From NCBI RefSeq assembly GCF_015999245.1, contig NZ_JAEAMR010000006.1, positions 80,758 to 144,757 of the forward strand: a DNA stretch of 64,000 nt, read 5' to 3'. The DNA comes from Streptomyces sp. AV19. Its GTDB lineage: Bacteria; Actinomycetota; Actinomycetes; Streptomycetales; Streptomycetaceae. How positions within the stretch are numbered: position 1 is the first letter of the stretch; each line of letters begins with the position of its first letter. The notes below the pieces were generated by a model. That model saw only the letters and a list, made by a program, of their open reading frames with translations. It was not told the DNA's origin and made no database searches. Shown piece by piece: positions 15,555 to 23,933 of the stretch. A program made the position numbers and the translations under genes.

Positions 15555-16312
15555 TCAACATGCCGATTTGATCTTGCTTTGGGTGGGGTTGGAGTCCAGG
15601 AACGTCGCGATGTCGGCGGGTGTGCGGAAGCGAGCTGTGGCGGCGTTGATGCGATGGCCGTGCGCTTCCAGGAGGGGGGCGGACTTCCTGGTTTGCGCGG
15701 CTGATGGTCATGGCAGTGACGCCGAAGAGTTGGCCGAGGAGGTCCATGGTGGCGAGCTTGCGCTGGTGGAGCACGGTGGCCAGGATCCGGTCGGCTGGAG
15801 CGAGCTTGGCTTTGGCGCCTGTGCCGGGGGCCACCAGCCGTTCGTGACCCCGGCGGGCGCGAAGTGTTCGCTCGCGCTGTAGTTCCAGCTGCGGGATCAG
15901 GGTGTCGATCAGCTCGCCGAGCTGTTGGCGGGCCATTCCGGTCAGTTCCGGGTCCTGCAGTGAATCCGGCGTCAGGCGAGGTGGTGTGCTCGCAGGCGCC
16001 CGGTCTGCTGGGCTGGCCGGGGCCGTGTTCAGGGGTGATTGGGGGTAAAGGGTGTAGTTCCAGTCACCGTGGAAGCGGTGGCGTGTGATCGGCAAGGCGG
16101 CGATGACCTGGTCGCTGATATGGATGCCGGTGGGGTACTGGCTGGTGTCGAGCTCGGCGTGCAGCGGTCAAGCCAGTGCGGGTGGTGGTTGCGGCGATGC
16201 TCTGGACGATGACTTCATGGCTGGTCAGGGGCCTGCCGCGCCAGGCGGACGGGCACGATCCCTGCCCAGTAGTCGAGTTCGGCGTCCTTGTCGTCGGATT
16301 GGTCACCGACAC
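15555..16312 (-). pseudogene. ISAzo13-like transposase, C-terminal remnant with frameshifts
   Basis: Reading the minus strand from about 16260 down, the protein pieces are RPLTSHEVIVQ, ATTTRTGL, then after a frameshift near 16160 the ELDTSQYPTGI region, then FHGDWNYTLYPQ near 16065, and a C-terminal helical domain (LAPADRILATVLHQRKLATMD, LFGVTAMTISRANQEV). Another slip lies in a run of C near 15675. After it the frame continues ATARFRTPADIATFLDSN to a stop at 15555. TSHEV...TTTRTGL and GDWNYTL are typical of ISAzo13 transposases. The N-terminal half is missing, so it is dead. Confidence 0.7.
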
Positions 16313-16575
16313 GGGATTTGGCCGTCACCGTGGCAGGGGCGCCGAGTCCGACGCTGACCACCTGGACGCCGGCCAACTCTTTTTGATTGGGCCTGCGAGT
16401 GTCGTGCCAGCGGCCCGGTATGACGTGGTCGACCAGGACTTCGAAGGCATGACAACGCTCTTCGGGCGGGACCAGCCGTGCCGTGCTGTCGACGACGACG
16501 GAACGGAAGTCGACGCCGGTGCTGGTCGTGGCGCGCCCTCCGTCCAGGACTACCCCGAGCGCGTTCGTGCGGTCA
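16215..16575 (-). pseudogene. Truncated PPOX-type flavoprotein gene
   Basis: The frame contains DFRSVVVDSTARLVPPEER, VLVDHVIPGRWHDTRRPNQK, ELAGVQVVSVGL and finally ELDYWAGIVPVRLA, aligning with the C-terminal half of the intact PPOX protein at 41264-41953. The N-terminal half is missing. The end runs directly into the ISAzo13 remnant near 16250, so the gene was cut there. Confidence 0.65.
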
Positions 16576-16599
16576 GCGGGCCAAGAGCGGTATGTACCA

Positions 16600-16897
16600 G
16601 CGAGTTCGATGTAACACCTTCGCGGAGGGGCTTCCCGGCCCGGCGAGCACGGTGAGAGGCGACGCGACAGGCAGGCCGGCAGAACGAGGCGTCGCGGCGG
16701 TGTCCTCGGCCCGGGAGGAAGCGGCGGCCGCAGGCGGGGCAGCGTACGGCGATCGCGTTCGGCCCGTTGAGGATCATGTAGAGGCCGATGGCGGCGCCGT
16801 CGCCGTAACGGCACCGGCCGCGTCCGCCTTGGCCGCACAGGCCGGGCCGCAGTAGAGGGCGTCCGAGCGGACAGCCGCCCGGATCGGTTCCCGGCAC
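16600..16897 (-). pseudogene. Remnant of a Cys-rich zinc-finger-like gene
   Basis: The minus-strand frame reads AIGLYMILNGPNAIAVRCPACGRRFLPGRG across two segments and then DASFCRPACRVASHRARR, a treble of Cys pairs typical of a zinc ribbon. Upstream, in a neighbouring frame, CTC TAC TGC GGC CCG encodes LYCGPACAAKADAAG, which belongs to the same protein, so the gene has lost or gained a base near 16810 and has no clear start. Family not named. Confidence 0.45.
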
Positions 16898-16959
16898 CGG
16901 CGCACTCGACCGGCCATGGCTTCAGCGCCCCGGGCACGGCGCCGGCCCCGTACAGCCGC

Positions 16960-17000
16960 GGGCCCCGGTCGCCCCCTCCGGGAGAGGGCGACCGGGGCCC
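16960..17000. terminator. Strong hairpin downstream of the Nudix gene
   Basis: A GC-rich inverted repeat with 14-15 base arms: GGGCCCCGGTCGCC at 16960-16973 and its complement GGCGACCGGGGCCC at 16987-17000, with a 13-base loop. It lies 20 bases after the Nudix stop. Streptomyces terminators often lack a U tract, as here. Confidence 0.75.
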
Positions 17001-17019
17001 GGTCGGGCTCGGGAGCCGG

Positions 17020-17478
17020 TCAGACTGCCTGGTCGCGCCAGGTGTCGAGAACGGCCTGGACGGCGCTGGAGACCTGGTTCTGCTGAGTGCGGTCGGCCCA
17101 CAGGTGCGCGTCGTGCTCAGTGAGTGTGACCGTCTCGCCCGTGACGGTGGCGGTGAAGTTGAACTGGCGGGTGGCGCGTCCGCGGCCGGAGCGGTAATCG
17201 AAGTGCCCGAGGTAGCGCCCGATGGCGGTGACCGTCAGCCCGGTCTCCTCGGTGACCTCCCGCCGCAGGGCCTCGACGAGGGTCTCGCTGTTGTCGACGC
17301 CGCCGGAGGGCAGTTCCCACAGCCCGCCGAGGTAGTCGTCGGCCGGCCGGTGCAGCAGCAAGACCCTGCCGTCGGCGTCGGCGATGACGGCACCGACGAC
17401 GGTCTTGATGATGCCGTCGCGCTCGGCGGCGCGGGCAAGGTCGTCGAGCAGAGCGGTGTCGGGTGGAGACGGGCTCAC
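17020..17478 (-). CDS. Nudix hydrolase
   Basis: A 152-aa protein with a complete Nudix box: GGVDNSETLVEALRREVTEETGL near residues 60-82 in GX5EX7REUXEEXGU spacing, preceded by VVGAVIADADGRVLLLHRP. The GTG at 17478 overlaps the restored stop of the aminotransferase frame (GTGA), so the two are coupled. It is the last gene of the oxidoreductase-aminotransferase-Nudix operon and ends before a strong terminator. The substrate is unknown; a sugar or cyclitol nucleotide fits the neighbours. Confidence 0.8.
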   Translation of the reverse strand: MSPSPPDTALLDDLARAAERDGIIKTVVGAVIADADGRVLLLHRPADDYLGGLWELPSGGVDNSETLVEALRREVTEETGLTVTAIGRYLGHFDYRSGRGRATRQFNFTATVTGETVTLTEHDAHLWADRTQQNQVSSAVQAVLDTWRDQAV

Positions 17479-18729
17479 AGCAAGTCCTTCGTATGAGAGG
17501 CGACTTTGGCGAGGGCCGCGGTGTAGGCGTCGGCGAGGCGGATGTCCTCCTCACGGGTGCCAGACCGGCAGCTTGAAGGTGGTGGCGTGCACGTGCTCGG
17601 CCGCCGGGAAGTCGCCGGCGGCGGGGCCCCGGCGGTCAGCGTAGCCAGGCAGCAGGGCCCCGGGGGCCTGGAACAGCGGATGAGTGCCCAGGGGGCAGGT
17701 CGAGCCCGGCTGGTCTGTCTCGGTGGCGCCTTCGGCGCGGACGGCGTCGAGGAACCGGTGAAGCGGCAGCCCACCGAGCTCGGCCGGCTCGTACCGCAGC
17801 GGCAGCGCGTACCAGGACGGCCGGGCGGAGACCGGCACGTGTGGCACCTGGATGCCCGGCACACCGTCCAGGGCAGCGCACATGCGGGCCGCGATGGCTT
17901 GTCGCCTGGCGAGGTAGCCGTCCAGACGGGCGAGCTGGGCGCGGGCGAGCGCGGCCGCGAGGGGGTGGATACGCAGTTTGAGGCCCATGCCGGTCACCGC
18001 GAAGCGCGCGAGCGGGTGGTCGGAGGGGATCTCGCGGCGGCACCGCTTGTTGTACTGGCCGTGCAGCAGGAGCCGGTAGTACAGCTCGGTGTCGTCGGTG
18101 GCGACGAACCCGCCCTCGCCGGCCGAGAGCGGCTTGGGGCCGTTGAGGCTGAACGCGGAGGCGGTGCCGAACGTGCCGACCATCTGGTGGTTCCAGGTGG
18201 CGCCGTGGGCGTGGGAGCCGTCTTCCAGCAGCATCAGCTCGTGCTCGTCGGCGAAGGACACCAGCGCGTCCCTGTCCTCGGGCAGCCCCCACAGGTGCAC
18301 CGCGACGGCGGCCTTCGTCCGGGCGGTCAGCCGGCGGGCGGTGTCCTCCAGGTCGAGCCGGCCGCGGTCGTCGACGTCGGCGAGAACGGGGTGGGCGCCG
18401 AGGTGGAAGAGCGGGGTGGCGGTGGCGTGGAAGGTCAGGGCCGGGACGATGACCTCGTCGCCGGGGCCGATCCCGGCGGCCACGTACATCGAATGCAGCG
18501 CGGCCGTTCCCGTGCAGGTGGTCACCACGTGCCGGACCCCGAGGCAGGAGGCGAGCGCGTCCTCCAGGTCCGCGACGACGCCGGAGCGGTCGGGGATCGA
18601 GACGGCCGTCTCCAACTGCTCGGCGACCGCGCGCCGGTCGGCGTCCTCGATCGGCGGCCACACGAAGTGCGGGCCCGGTGCCGTCACGACGGGCCGGCCG
18701 CCGAGCAGGGCGAGCGGGGAGTCATTCAT
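17475..18729 (-). pseudogene. DegT/DnrJ/EryC1 aminotransferase with C-terminal frameshift
   Basis: A PLP-dependent sugar/cyclitol aminotransferase, 392 aa as read (17551-18729). TGTAALHS near 73, LLEDGSHAHGA near 168 (Asp170) and SLNGPKPLSAGEGG near 194 (PLP Lys199) are all intact. The read frame stops at 17551 after FKLPVWHP. One base fewer in the GGG at 17555-17557 would read FKLPVWHREEDIRLADAY, then TAALAKVASHTKDLL, the usual C-terminal helix of this family, ending at 17475 exactly where the Nudix gene begins. It is therefore either a recent frameshift or a sequencing error. Activity may survive, since the catalytic core is complete. The ATG at 18729 overlaps the oxidoreductase stop. Confidence 0.8.
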
Positions 18730-19727
18730 ACGAGGAACTCCTTGGGGTCGGCGGGGCGGTTGGTGGTGGCGGAGGCGTAGGCGGCGGCCAGGAACGCGGC
18801 ATGCGGCAGGTGCGCGGCCGGGCCGGACGGGTTGGGGGCGGTGCCGTCCAGGACACGGCAGAAGCGGTCGATCTGCACGGCGGGTGAGCAGGGTCGCTGC
18901 GGCTCGCGCAGCAGCGACTCGACCACCTGCCCACCGGGGTCGAGGAGGCGGACGGTGCCGCGCTCGACGGTGAGCGTGCCATGCGGACCGGTGATGGCCA
19001 GGCGCTCGCTCTTGGGACCGGCGGAGCGGGAGACCAGCAGCGAGCCGTACAGGCCGCGGTCGTAGGCGAGGTGGACCAGGGCGGTGTCCTCCGCGTCGTA
19101 CTCGGCGCCCGACGCCGCGGCGGTCGAGGTGTCCGCGAGGACGCGGTCGGGCAGCCCGAGATACCAAAGGAGCAGGTCGATCAGGTGATAGCCCATGTCC
19201 GCCAGGCACCCGCCACCGGCGAGCTTCGCGCGGCCACGCCACCCGGCGGCCGGGTCCGGGCAGTGGAAGGTATACCGGCCCTCGACCAGATACGGGGCGC
19301 CGATCCGTTCCAGCAGTTGGAGACCGACGGCGTAGACGGGGTGGAAGCGGCGCTGGACGGTGACCATCAGCTCGATCCCGCTCTTGTCGCACAGCCCGGC
19401 CAGCTCGGCCGCCTCATGGGGGTCGGTGGCGAACGGCTTCTCCTTGAGCACGTGCACTCCAGCCTCGGCGCACGCGGCGACGATCTGCTGCCCGGCGTGG
19501 TGCGGCACCGCGGCGATGACGAAGTCCGGCCGGACCTCCTGGAGCAGGCGCTCGACGCTGGTGAAGCCGGGCACCTGGTGCGCGTCGGCCGCGGCGGCGA
19601 CCCGGTCGGCGTCGACGTCGCAGACCCCGGCGAGCTCGGCGAGGTGGCACTGGGCGAGGCCAGGCAGGTGGTCGTTGGTGGCCTGGCCGCCGAGCCCCAC
19701 CATCGCGGCCCTCTTGGGCACGTTCAT
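18726..19727 (-). CDS. Gfo/Idh/MocA-family oxidoreductase
   Basis: A 333-aa NAD(P)-dependent dehydrogenase. The N-terminal Rossmann fold begins AAMVGLGGQATNDHLPGL (GxGxxxxxH variant). VHVLKEKPFATD near residue 92 holds the catalytic EKP lysine, and GGGCLADMGYHLIDLLLW near 172 holds the D-x-GxH motif of the second domain. It probably oxidises or reduces a sugar or cyclitol hydroxyl, with the coupled DegT enzyme then transaminating the ketone. It is the first gene of the operon, divergent from the XRE regulator across a 201-base region with GCAAA half-sites. Confidence 0.85.
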   Translation of the reverse strand: MNVPKRAAMVGLGGQATNDHLPGLAQCHLAELAGVCDVDADRVAAAADAHQVPGFTSVERLLQEVRPDFVIAAVPHHAGQQIVAACAEAGVHVLKEKPFATDPHEAAELAGLCDKSGIELMVTVQRRFHPVYAVGLQLLERIGAPYLVEGRYTFHCPDPAAGWRGRAKLAGGGCLADMGYHLIDLLLWYLGLPDRVLADTSTAAASGAEYDAEDTALVHLAYDRGLYGSLLVSRSAGPKSERLAITGPHGTLTVERGTVRLLDPGGQVVESLLREPQRPCSPAVQIDRFCRVLDGTAPNPSGPAAHLPHAAFLAAAYASATTNRPADPKEFLV

Positions 19728-19928
19728 CGCTCACATCCCCTCTCGGATGCGCGGCGGCCCGCCGTCCGGGCCCGCCTGCCCTTCGAGGACACCGCGGCCC
19801 TGTCGCCGGTGGCAGGGGCGTTGCCGTGGGCCGCAAAGCCGTTTGCATCCCGTGCAAAGCCCCTGTTGGGGCCCGGCGCGTGCGAGTACGGTGTGCGGCG
19901 GCGCACTCCCGGCGAGCGGGGGACGGGT
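19728..19928. promoter_or_regulatory. Divergent promoter region with GCAAA/TTTGC half-sites
   Basis: Between the oxidoreductase and XRE genes lie three half-sites: GCAAA at 19833, TTTGC at 19842 and GCAAA at 19854. TTTGCA at 19842-19847, a 5-base spacer and TGCAAA at 19853-19858 form a perfect dyad, and an overlapping dyad is formed with the first half-site. The dyad lies about 70 bases before the XRE ATG and 106 bases before the oxidoreductase ATG. It is a good candidate binding site for the XRE protein. Confidence 0.6.
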
Positions 19929-21317
19929 ATGGACGCGGTCAGATCACAGTCGGCACCGGCGGTGGACGGCAGCCCCGGGGAACTGGTCCGGCAAGCGCGC
20001 AAGAAGCAGAGCCTGACCCTGGCCCGGCTCGGAGAGCTGACCGGCTACTCCGCGGCCCAGGTCTCCCGATACGAGCGCGGCGTCTCACCACTGACCGACG
20101 TCACCGTGCTGCGGCGCTTCGCCGACGCCCTGGGCATCCCGTCGCAGGCCCTGGGTCTGGCCGCCCCGCCCGAGGTCCGCCACGGGCGGATGATCGGGCC
20201 AACCGCCGCCTACCCGCGGCTGCCACGTCCTAGGGTGGCGGAGACGGCTCGTCGAGGAGACGGGGAGGACCCGGTGCGGCGCAGGAAGTTGCTCGCGAAT
20301 CTCGCGGTCACGGCCGCCGCAGCCGTCGGCGCCCCCCTCCTGCCCACGGGCAAGGCCCCTGGCGAGGATGCCGCCGTTGGGGAGGTCCTGGTCGCGCGGG
20401 TGCGGGACGCCGTGCTCGGCCTGCACGCGGATATCGCCGTGCCGCCGACTGCGGTCCTGCGCACCGACCTGGCCCGCGCCTTCACCGACTTCCACGCCTG
20501 CGCTTACGGGAGCCTGTCCGTACGGCTGCCCCGGCTGATCTGCGCGGCCCACGCCCGGGCCGCCGGTGAGGGCGCCGAGGAAGACGGGCTGCTGGCCCAC
20601 AGCTATCTGCTGGCCACGCGTATGCTGATCAAGCTGGACGAGCAGCAGCTCGGCTGGATGGCCGCCGACCGCGCCCGCCAGGCAGCCGAAGCCGCCGACG
20701 AGCCCCTGCTGGTCGCGGAGGCCGCGCGGCAGCTCGCGGTTCTGGCCCGTAAGGCCGACTGGCACGAGCAGGCACTGTCCATCGCCCTGGCGGCCGCCGA
20801 CCACCCCGCCCTCCGCGGCGGGGAGCCGGCACTGGCGGCCCAGCGGGGTCTGCTGATCCAGTCCGCCGCCTACACCGCCGCCCGCGCCGGCGACGCGGCA
20901 GGGATGCGGGAGCTGACCGGCGAGGCTGCCGCCGTCGCCCGGGAGCTCGGCCCGGCCGCCGTGCTGCGGGACCACGGCGGCGGGTTCAGCCCCACCACCG
21001 TCCAGCTCCATTTGGTCTCCGCCGAGAACTCCGTCGGCGACCCCTCCGCCGCACTCGCGGCGGCCAAGGCGGTGGCGCCCGGGAGCCTGCCGAGCACCGA
21101 GCGCCGGGCTCGCTACTACACCGACGTCGCCACCGCCTTCGCCCGGTGGAACCACCGGGACGACTGCATCCGCGCACTCCTGGCCGCTGAGCACCACGCT
21201 CCCGAGGAAACCCACGCTCGCCCGGCGGTGAAGTCGCTGGTCTCCGGACTGCTGGTCTCCGGGCGCACGACCACCGAGCTACGCGGGCTGGCCGCCCGTG
21301 TTGGTGTCCTCGCCTGA
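19929..21317 (+). CDS. XRE-family transcriptional regulator with helical repeat domain
   Basis: A 462-aa protein. Residues 18-75 are a classical HTH_3 domain (LVRQARKKQSLTLARLGELT, then GYSAAQVSRYERG). Residue 115 onward contains RRRKLLANLAV and a long alpha-helical TPR-like region (repeated A-x-L pairs such as ARQLAVLARKADWHEQAL). A Streptomyces regulator of this size normally senses a ligand through its helical repeats. GGGGGACGG lies ahead of the ATG at 19929. The divergent placement and the GCAAA dyad suggest that it controls the oxidoreductase-aminotransferase-Nudix operon. Confidence 0.8.
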   Translation: MDAVRSQSAPAVDGSPGELVRQARKKQSLTLARLGELTGYSAAQVSRYERGVSPLTDVTVLRRFADALGIPSQALGLAAPPEVRHGRMIGPTAAYPRLPRPRVAETARRGDGEDPVRRRKLLANLAVTAAAAVGAPLLPTGKAPGEDAAVGEVLVARVRDAVLGLHADIAVPPTAVLRTDLARAFTDFHACAYGSLSVRLPRLICAAHARAAGEGAEEDGLLAHSYLLATRMLIKLDEQQLGWMAADRARQAAEAADEPLLVAEAARQLAVLARKADWHEQALSIALAAADHPALRGGEPALAAQRGLLIQSAAYTAARAGDAAGMRELTGEAAAVARELGPAAVLRDHGGGFSPTTVQLHLVSAENSVGDPSAALAAAKAVAPGSLPSTERRARYYTDVATAFARWNHRDDCIRALLAAEHHAPEETHARPAVKSLVSGLLVSGRTTTELRGLAARVGVLA

Positions 21318-21399
21318 CGGCTCGCTCGCCGTGCAGGACGGGCCATCATCGCCTACGGGCGGAACGGGCCCGTCTCCTCCGGCGTGCCCGCGCCCAGCA

Positions 21400-21700
21400 A
21401 CTGGCTGCCGCCCTTCATCCGGTGCAGGCCGGGGATCACCGCGGACGACCTCCTCGGTGGCGACGGTGGGGCGTCCGCCGACCCGGCCGCGGGCGCGGGC
21501 GGCGGCCAGGCCCTCGTTGGTGCCGATGACGATCAGCTCGCGGATGAACTCCGCCAGGGCGGCGAAGACGTGGAAGACGAGCCGACCGCCGGGCGTGGTG
21601 GTGTCCAGGTTCTCGTGCAGCGAGGTGAAGCCGATGCCGCGCTCGCGGAGCTCGCCGACCACGTTGATCAGGTCCTGGGGCTGCGGCCGCGCTCGGCCAC
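21400..21700 (-). pseudogene. Serine resolvase fragment
   Basis: The minus-strand frame reads PQDLINVVGELRERGIGFTS, LHENLDTTTPGGRLVFHVFA, ALAEFIRELI and EGLAAARARGRVGGRPT, the middle of a Tn3-type resolvase/invertase: the conserved E-helix and the start of the DNA-binding linker. The catalytic N-terminus (YxRVS with the active Ser) is missing, and the HTH after VATEEVV is degraded. Confidence 0.75.
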
Positions 21701-22230
21701 CGGGCCTTCCTTGACCGGGTAGCCATTGGGCGCCGCTCGGTGACCCGGGTCTGGGTCAGCCGCAGCGCGGCGGCCACCAGCCGGGCCGGATGGACGCTCT
21801 CCGGTGCCACCACCGGGGCGCCGGCGACAGCCGAACCGGGCGGGGCGTCACCAGGGAAGCCGACCACACCCGCACCGAGCAGCTTCAAGATCTCCTCGGT
21901 GCACCGCTTCGGCCGAGCGACGCCCCTCTCGTCCAGCGGCAGCGCGTCGAAAGTGTCGCGCTCGAACGCGCTCATCGTGTACGGCGTGAAGTGCCGCACC
22001 ACGGTCACCGGCGGGCCGAACCCCCGCACGCAGACCCGCACCAGGCTCTCTGCCGCGTTGATCAGCCCGGCGCCCAGCTCCAGATCGGTGGCGACCACCA
22101 GGTGCCCGCCGTCCTTCGTCGGCCACACGCGCAGCCGCACATGGATGCGGTATCCGTTGATATCCGGGAACGACCACAGATGGTCATCGCGTATCGGCGT
22201 CAATCGTGTGGGGATGGGGAGTTCGGGCAC
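21700..22230 (-). pseudogene. Hypothetical gene broken by the resolvase remnant
   Basis: From a GTG at 22230 the frame reads VPELPIPTRLTPIRDDHLWS, a beta-rich domain with TKDGGHLVVATDLELGAG, then GFPGDAPPGSAVAGAPVVAP and LVAAALRLTQTRVTE. Near 21735 the natural continuation is in the next frame (NGYPVKEGPVAER), so a base has been lost. The sequence then joins the resolvase remnant. Family not recognised; it is likely a non-functional leftover of an integrated element. Confidence 0.5.
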
Positions 22231-22562
22231 TGGCCGTCCTCTCGTCGCAGGCACGCAGACGAGCACGCCAACCGGCAGCACGGACACACCACGGCCGAGC
22301 GCCAAAGACCGGCCAGATGAGCTCACTCCCAGCCTCAGCAACCCCTGGGGATGTCACGCTGAGCTACTTGTCACTTGGTTCGCCGCTCGTGAACGCCACC
22401 CTGGTGGGGACGCGACACGCGCAATGGACCACACGAACGCCGTTTCCGCCGACTTCGTCATGGAGCGTCCCGTTCGGGTGAGGAAGCAACCGATCCCGGG
22501 ACACGGCGAGGAGCCCCGGCTACGGTCGAGCGGTCGGATGCGCCGTGATGCCGGGGGCGGGC
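22231..22562. other. Intergenic region upstream of the decarboxylase operon
   Basis: 332 bases with no recognised gene. It must contain the promoter of the three-gene biosynthetic operon. TTGTCA at 22370 and TTGGTT at 22376 are possible -35 elements, but no clear -10 follows. No hairpin or repeat stands out. Confidence 0.3.
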
Positions 22563-23933
22563 ATGGAGCTGAAACGCTGGCTGGAACGCGGAGTCGACGC
22601 TTTCGAGGCGTGGGCGGATTCGTACGAGGAGTACGCGGCCCATCCGTCCATGGCGGTCGACGAGGACGCCTGCGCCGCCGCGTTCGACGAGCTGACCGCC
22701 CGGCTGCACGGCAGCTACCCCTTCTTCCACCCGTGTTACGCGGGGCAGATGCTCAAGCCGCCGCATCCCGCCGCCGTCGCCGGATACCTCGCCGCGATGC
22801 TCGTGAACTCCAACAACCACGCCTTGGACGGGGGCCCCGCCACCTCCGTGATGGAGGAGGAGGCGGTGTGCCAACTCGCCGCCATGGTCGGCCTGGAGGG
22901 CCATCTGGGGCACCTCACCAGCAGCGGCACGACGGCCAACCTGGAGGCGCTGTTCGTCGCCCGGGAGAGCCGTCCCGGCCGTTCCGTCGCCGTCAGCGCC
23001 GAAGGCCACTACACCCACGCCCGGATGTGCCACCTCTTGGGCGTCCGAGTGCACCGCGTACCGGTGGACGACCGGGGGCGCATGGCCGTCTCCGCGCTGG
23101 AGACCCTGCTGGCCACGGGTGACGTGGGAACGGTGGTCGCCACCACCGGGACCACCGCGCTGGGCGCCGTCGACCCCGTGCACGACATCGTCCCCCTGGC
23201 GCGGCGCCACGGCGCCCGCGTCCACGTGGACGCCGCGTACGGCGGCTTCTTCACGCTCCTCGCCGACGACCCGCTCATGGACGATGCCACGGGCCGGGCG
23301 CTGCGGGCCGTCGCGGACTGCGACTCCGTGGTGATCGACCCGCACAAGCACGGCCTCCAACCCTACGGCTGCGGCGCGGTGTTGTTCGCCGATCCCGGCA
23401 CGGCCCGGTTCCACCGGCACGACTCCCCCTACACCTACTTCACCTCGGACCGGCCGCACCTGGGCGAGATCAGCCTCGAATGCTCCCGCTCCGGAGCGGC
23501 CGCGGCCGCCCTGTGGCTGACCCTGCGGCTCCTGCCGCTCACCCGGCGGGGCCTGGGCGGCGTGCTCGCCGCCGGGCGCCGGGCCGCCCTGCGCTGGACC
23601 GAACTGATCGGCGGCTCCGCCCTGTTGGGGCTCTACCAGCCCCCCGAGCTCGACATCGTGACGTACTGGCCGCGCACGGAGCCCGCCGCCCTGTCCCGCA
23701 TCGACGCGGCGTCCCAGGAGGTCATGCGGCGGGGGATGGAGGACGCGAAGAACCCGGTCTTCCTCAGCGTCGCCCGCGTCGGCGCCGACGCGTTCACCGG
23801 CCGCCACCCCTCCGTCGTCGCGGACGTCGGCCACACCCGCATCCTGCGCAGCGTCCTGATGAAACCGGAGAGCGAACCGTACGTGGACCGCCTGCACCAC
23901 CGCGTGGAGGAGCTCGCGGAGGCGGCCCGGTGA
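22563..23933 (+). CDS. PLP-dependent group II decarboxylase (aromatic amino acid type)
   Basis: A 456-aa fold-type I decarboxylase. TSSGTTANLEAL is the PLP phosphate-binding region, EGHYTHAR contains the stacking His, VHVDAAYGGF provides the Asp that pairs with the PLP ring nitrogen (about Asp223) and VIDPHKHGLQPYG carries the Schiff-base Lys (about Lys262). Family members release CO2 from Tyr, DOPA, Trp, Glu or diaminobutyrate, giving the amine. The ATG at 22563 is preferred because GGGGGCGG precedes it; GTG/ATG at 22545/22548 lack such a site. The stop overlaps the next start (GTGA). It is the first gene of a three-gene operon with a second decarboxylase. Confidence 0.85.
   Translation: MELKRWLERGVDAFEAWADSYEEYAAHPSMAVDEDACAAAFDELTARLHGSYPFFHPCYAGQMLKPPHPAAVAGYLAAMLVNSNNHALDGGPATSVMEEEAVCQLAAMVGLEGHLGHLTSSGTTANLEALFVARESRPGRSVAVSAEGHYTHARMCHLLGVRVHRVPVDDRGRMAVSALETLLATGDVGTVVATTGTTALGAVDPVHDIVPLARRHGARVHVDAAYGGFFTLLADDPLMDDATGRALRAVADCDSVVIDPHKHGLQPYGCGAVLFADPGTARFHRHDSPYTYFTSDRPHLGEISLECSRSGAAAAALWLTLRLLPLTRRGLGGVLAAGRRAALRWTELIGGSALLGLYQPPELDIVTYWPRTEPAALSRIDAASQEVMRRGMEDAKNPVFLSVARVGADAFTGRHPSVVADVGHTRILRSVLMKPESEPYVDRLHHRVEELAEAAR

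Noticed and set aside
17551-18729. Annotating the aminotransferase as a normal gene ending at 17551.
   Set aside because: The next frame reads the missing C-terminal helix, and the operon junction only fits when the stop is at 17475.
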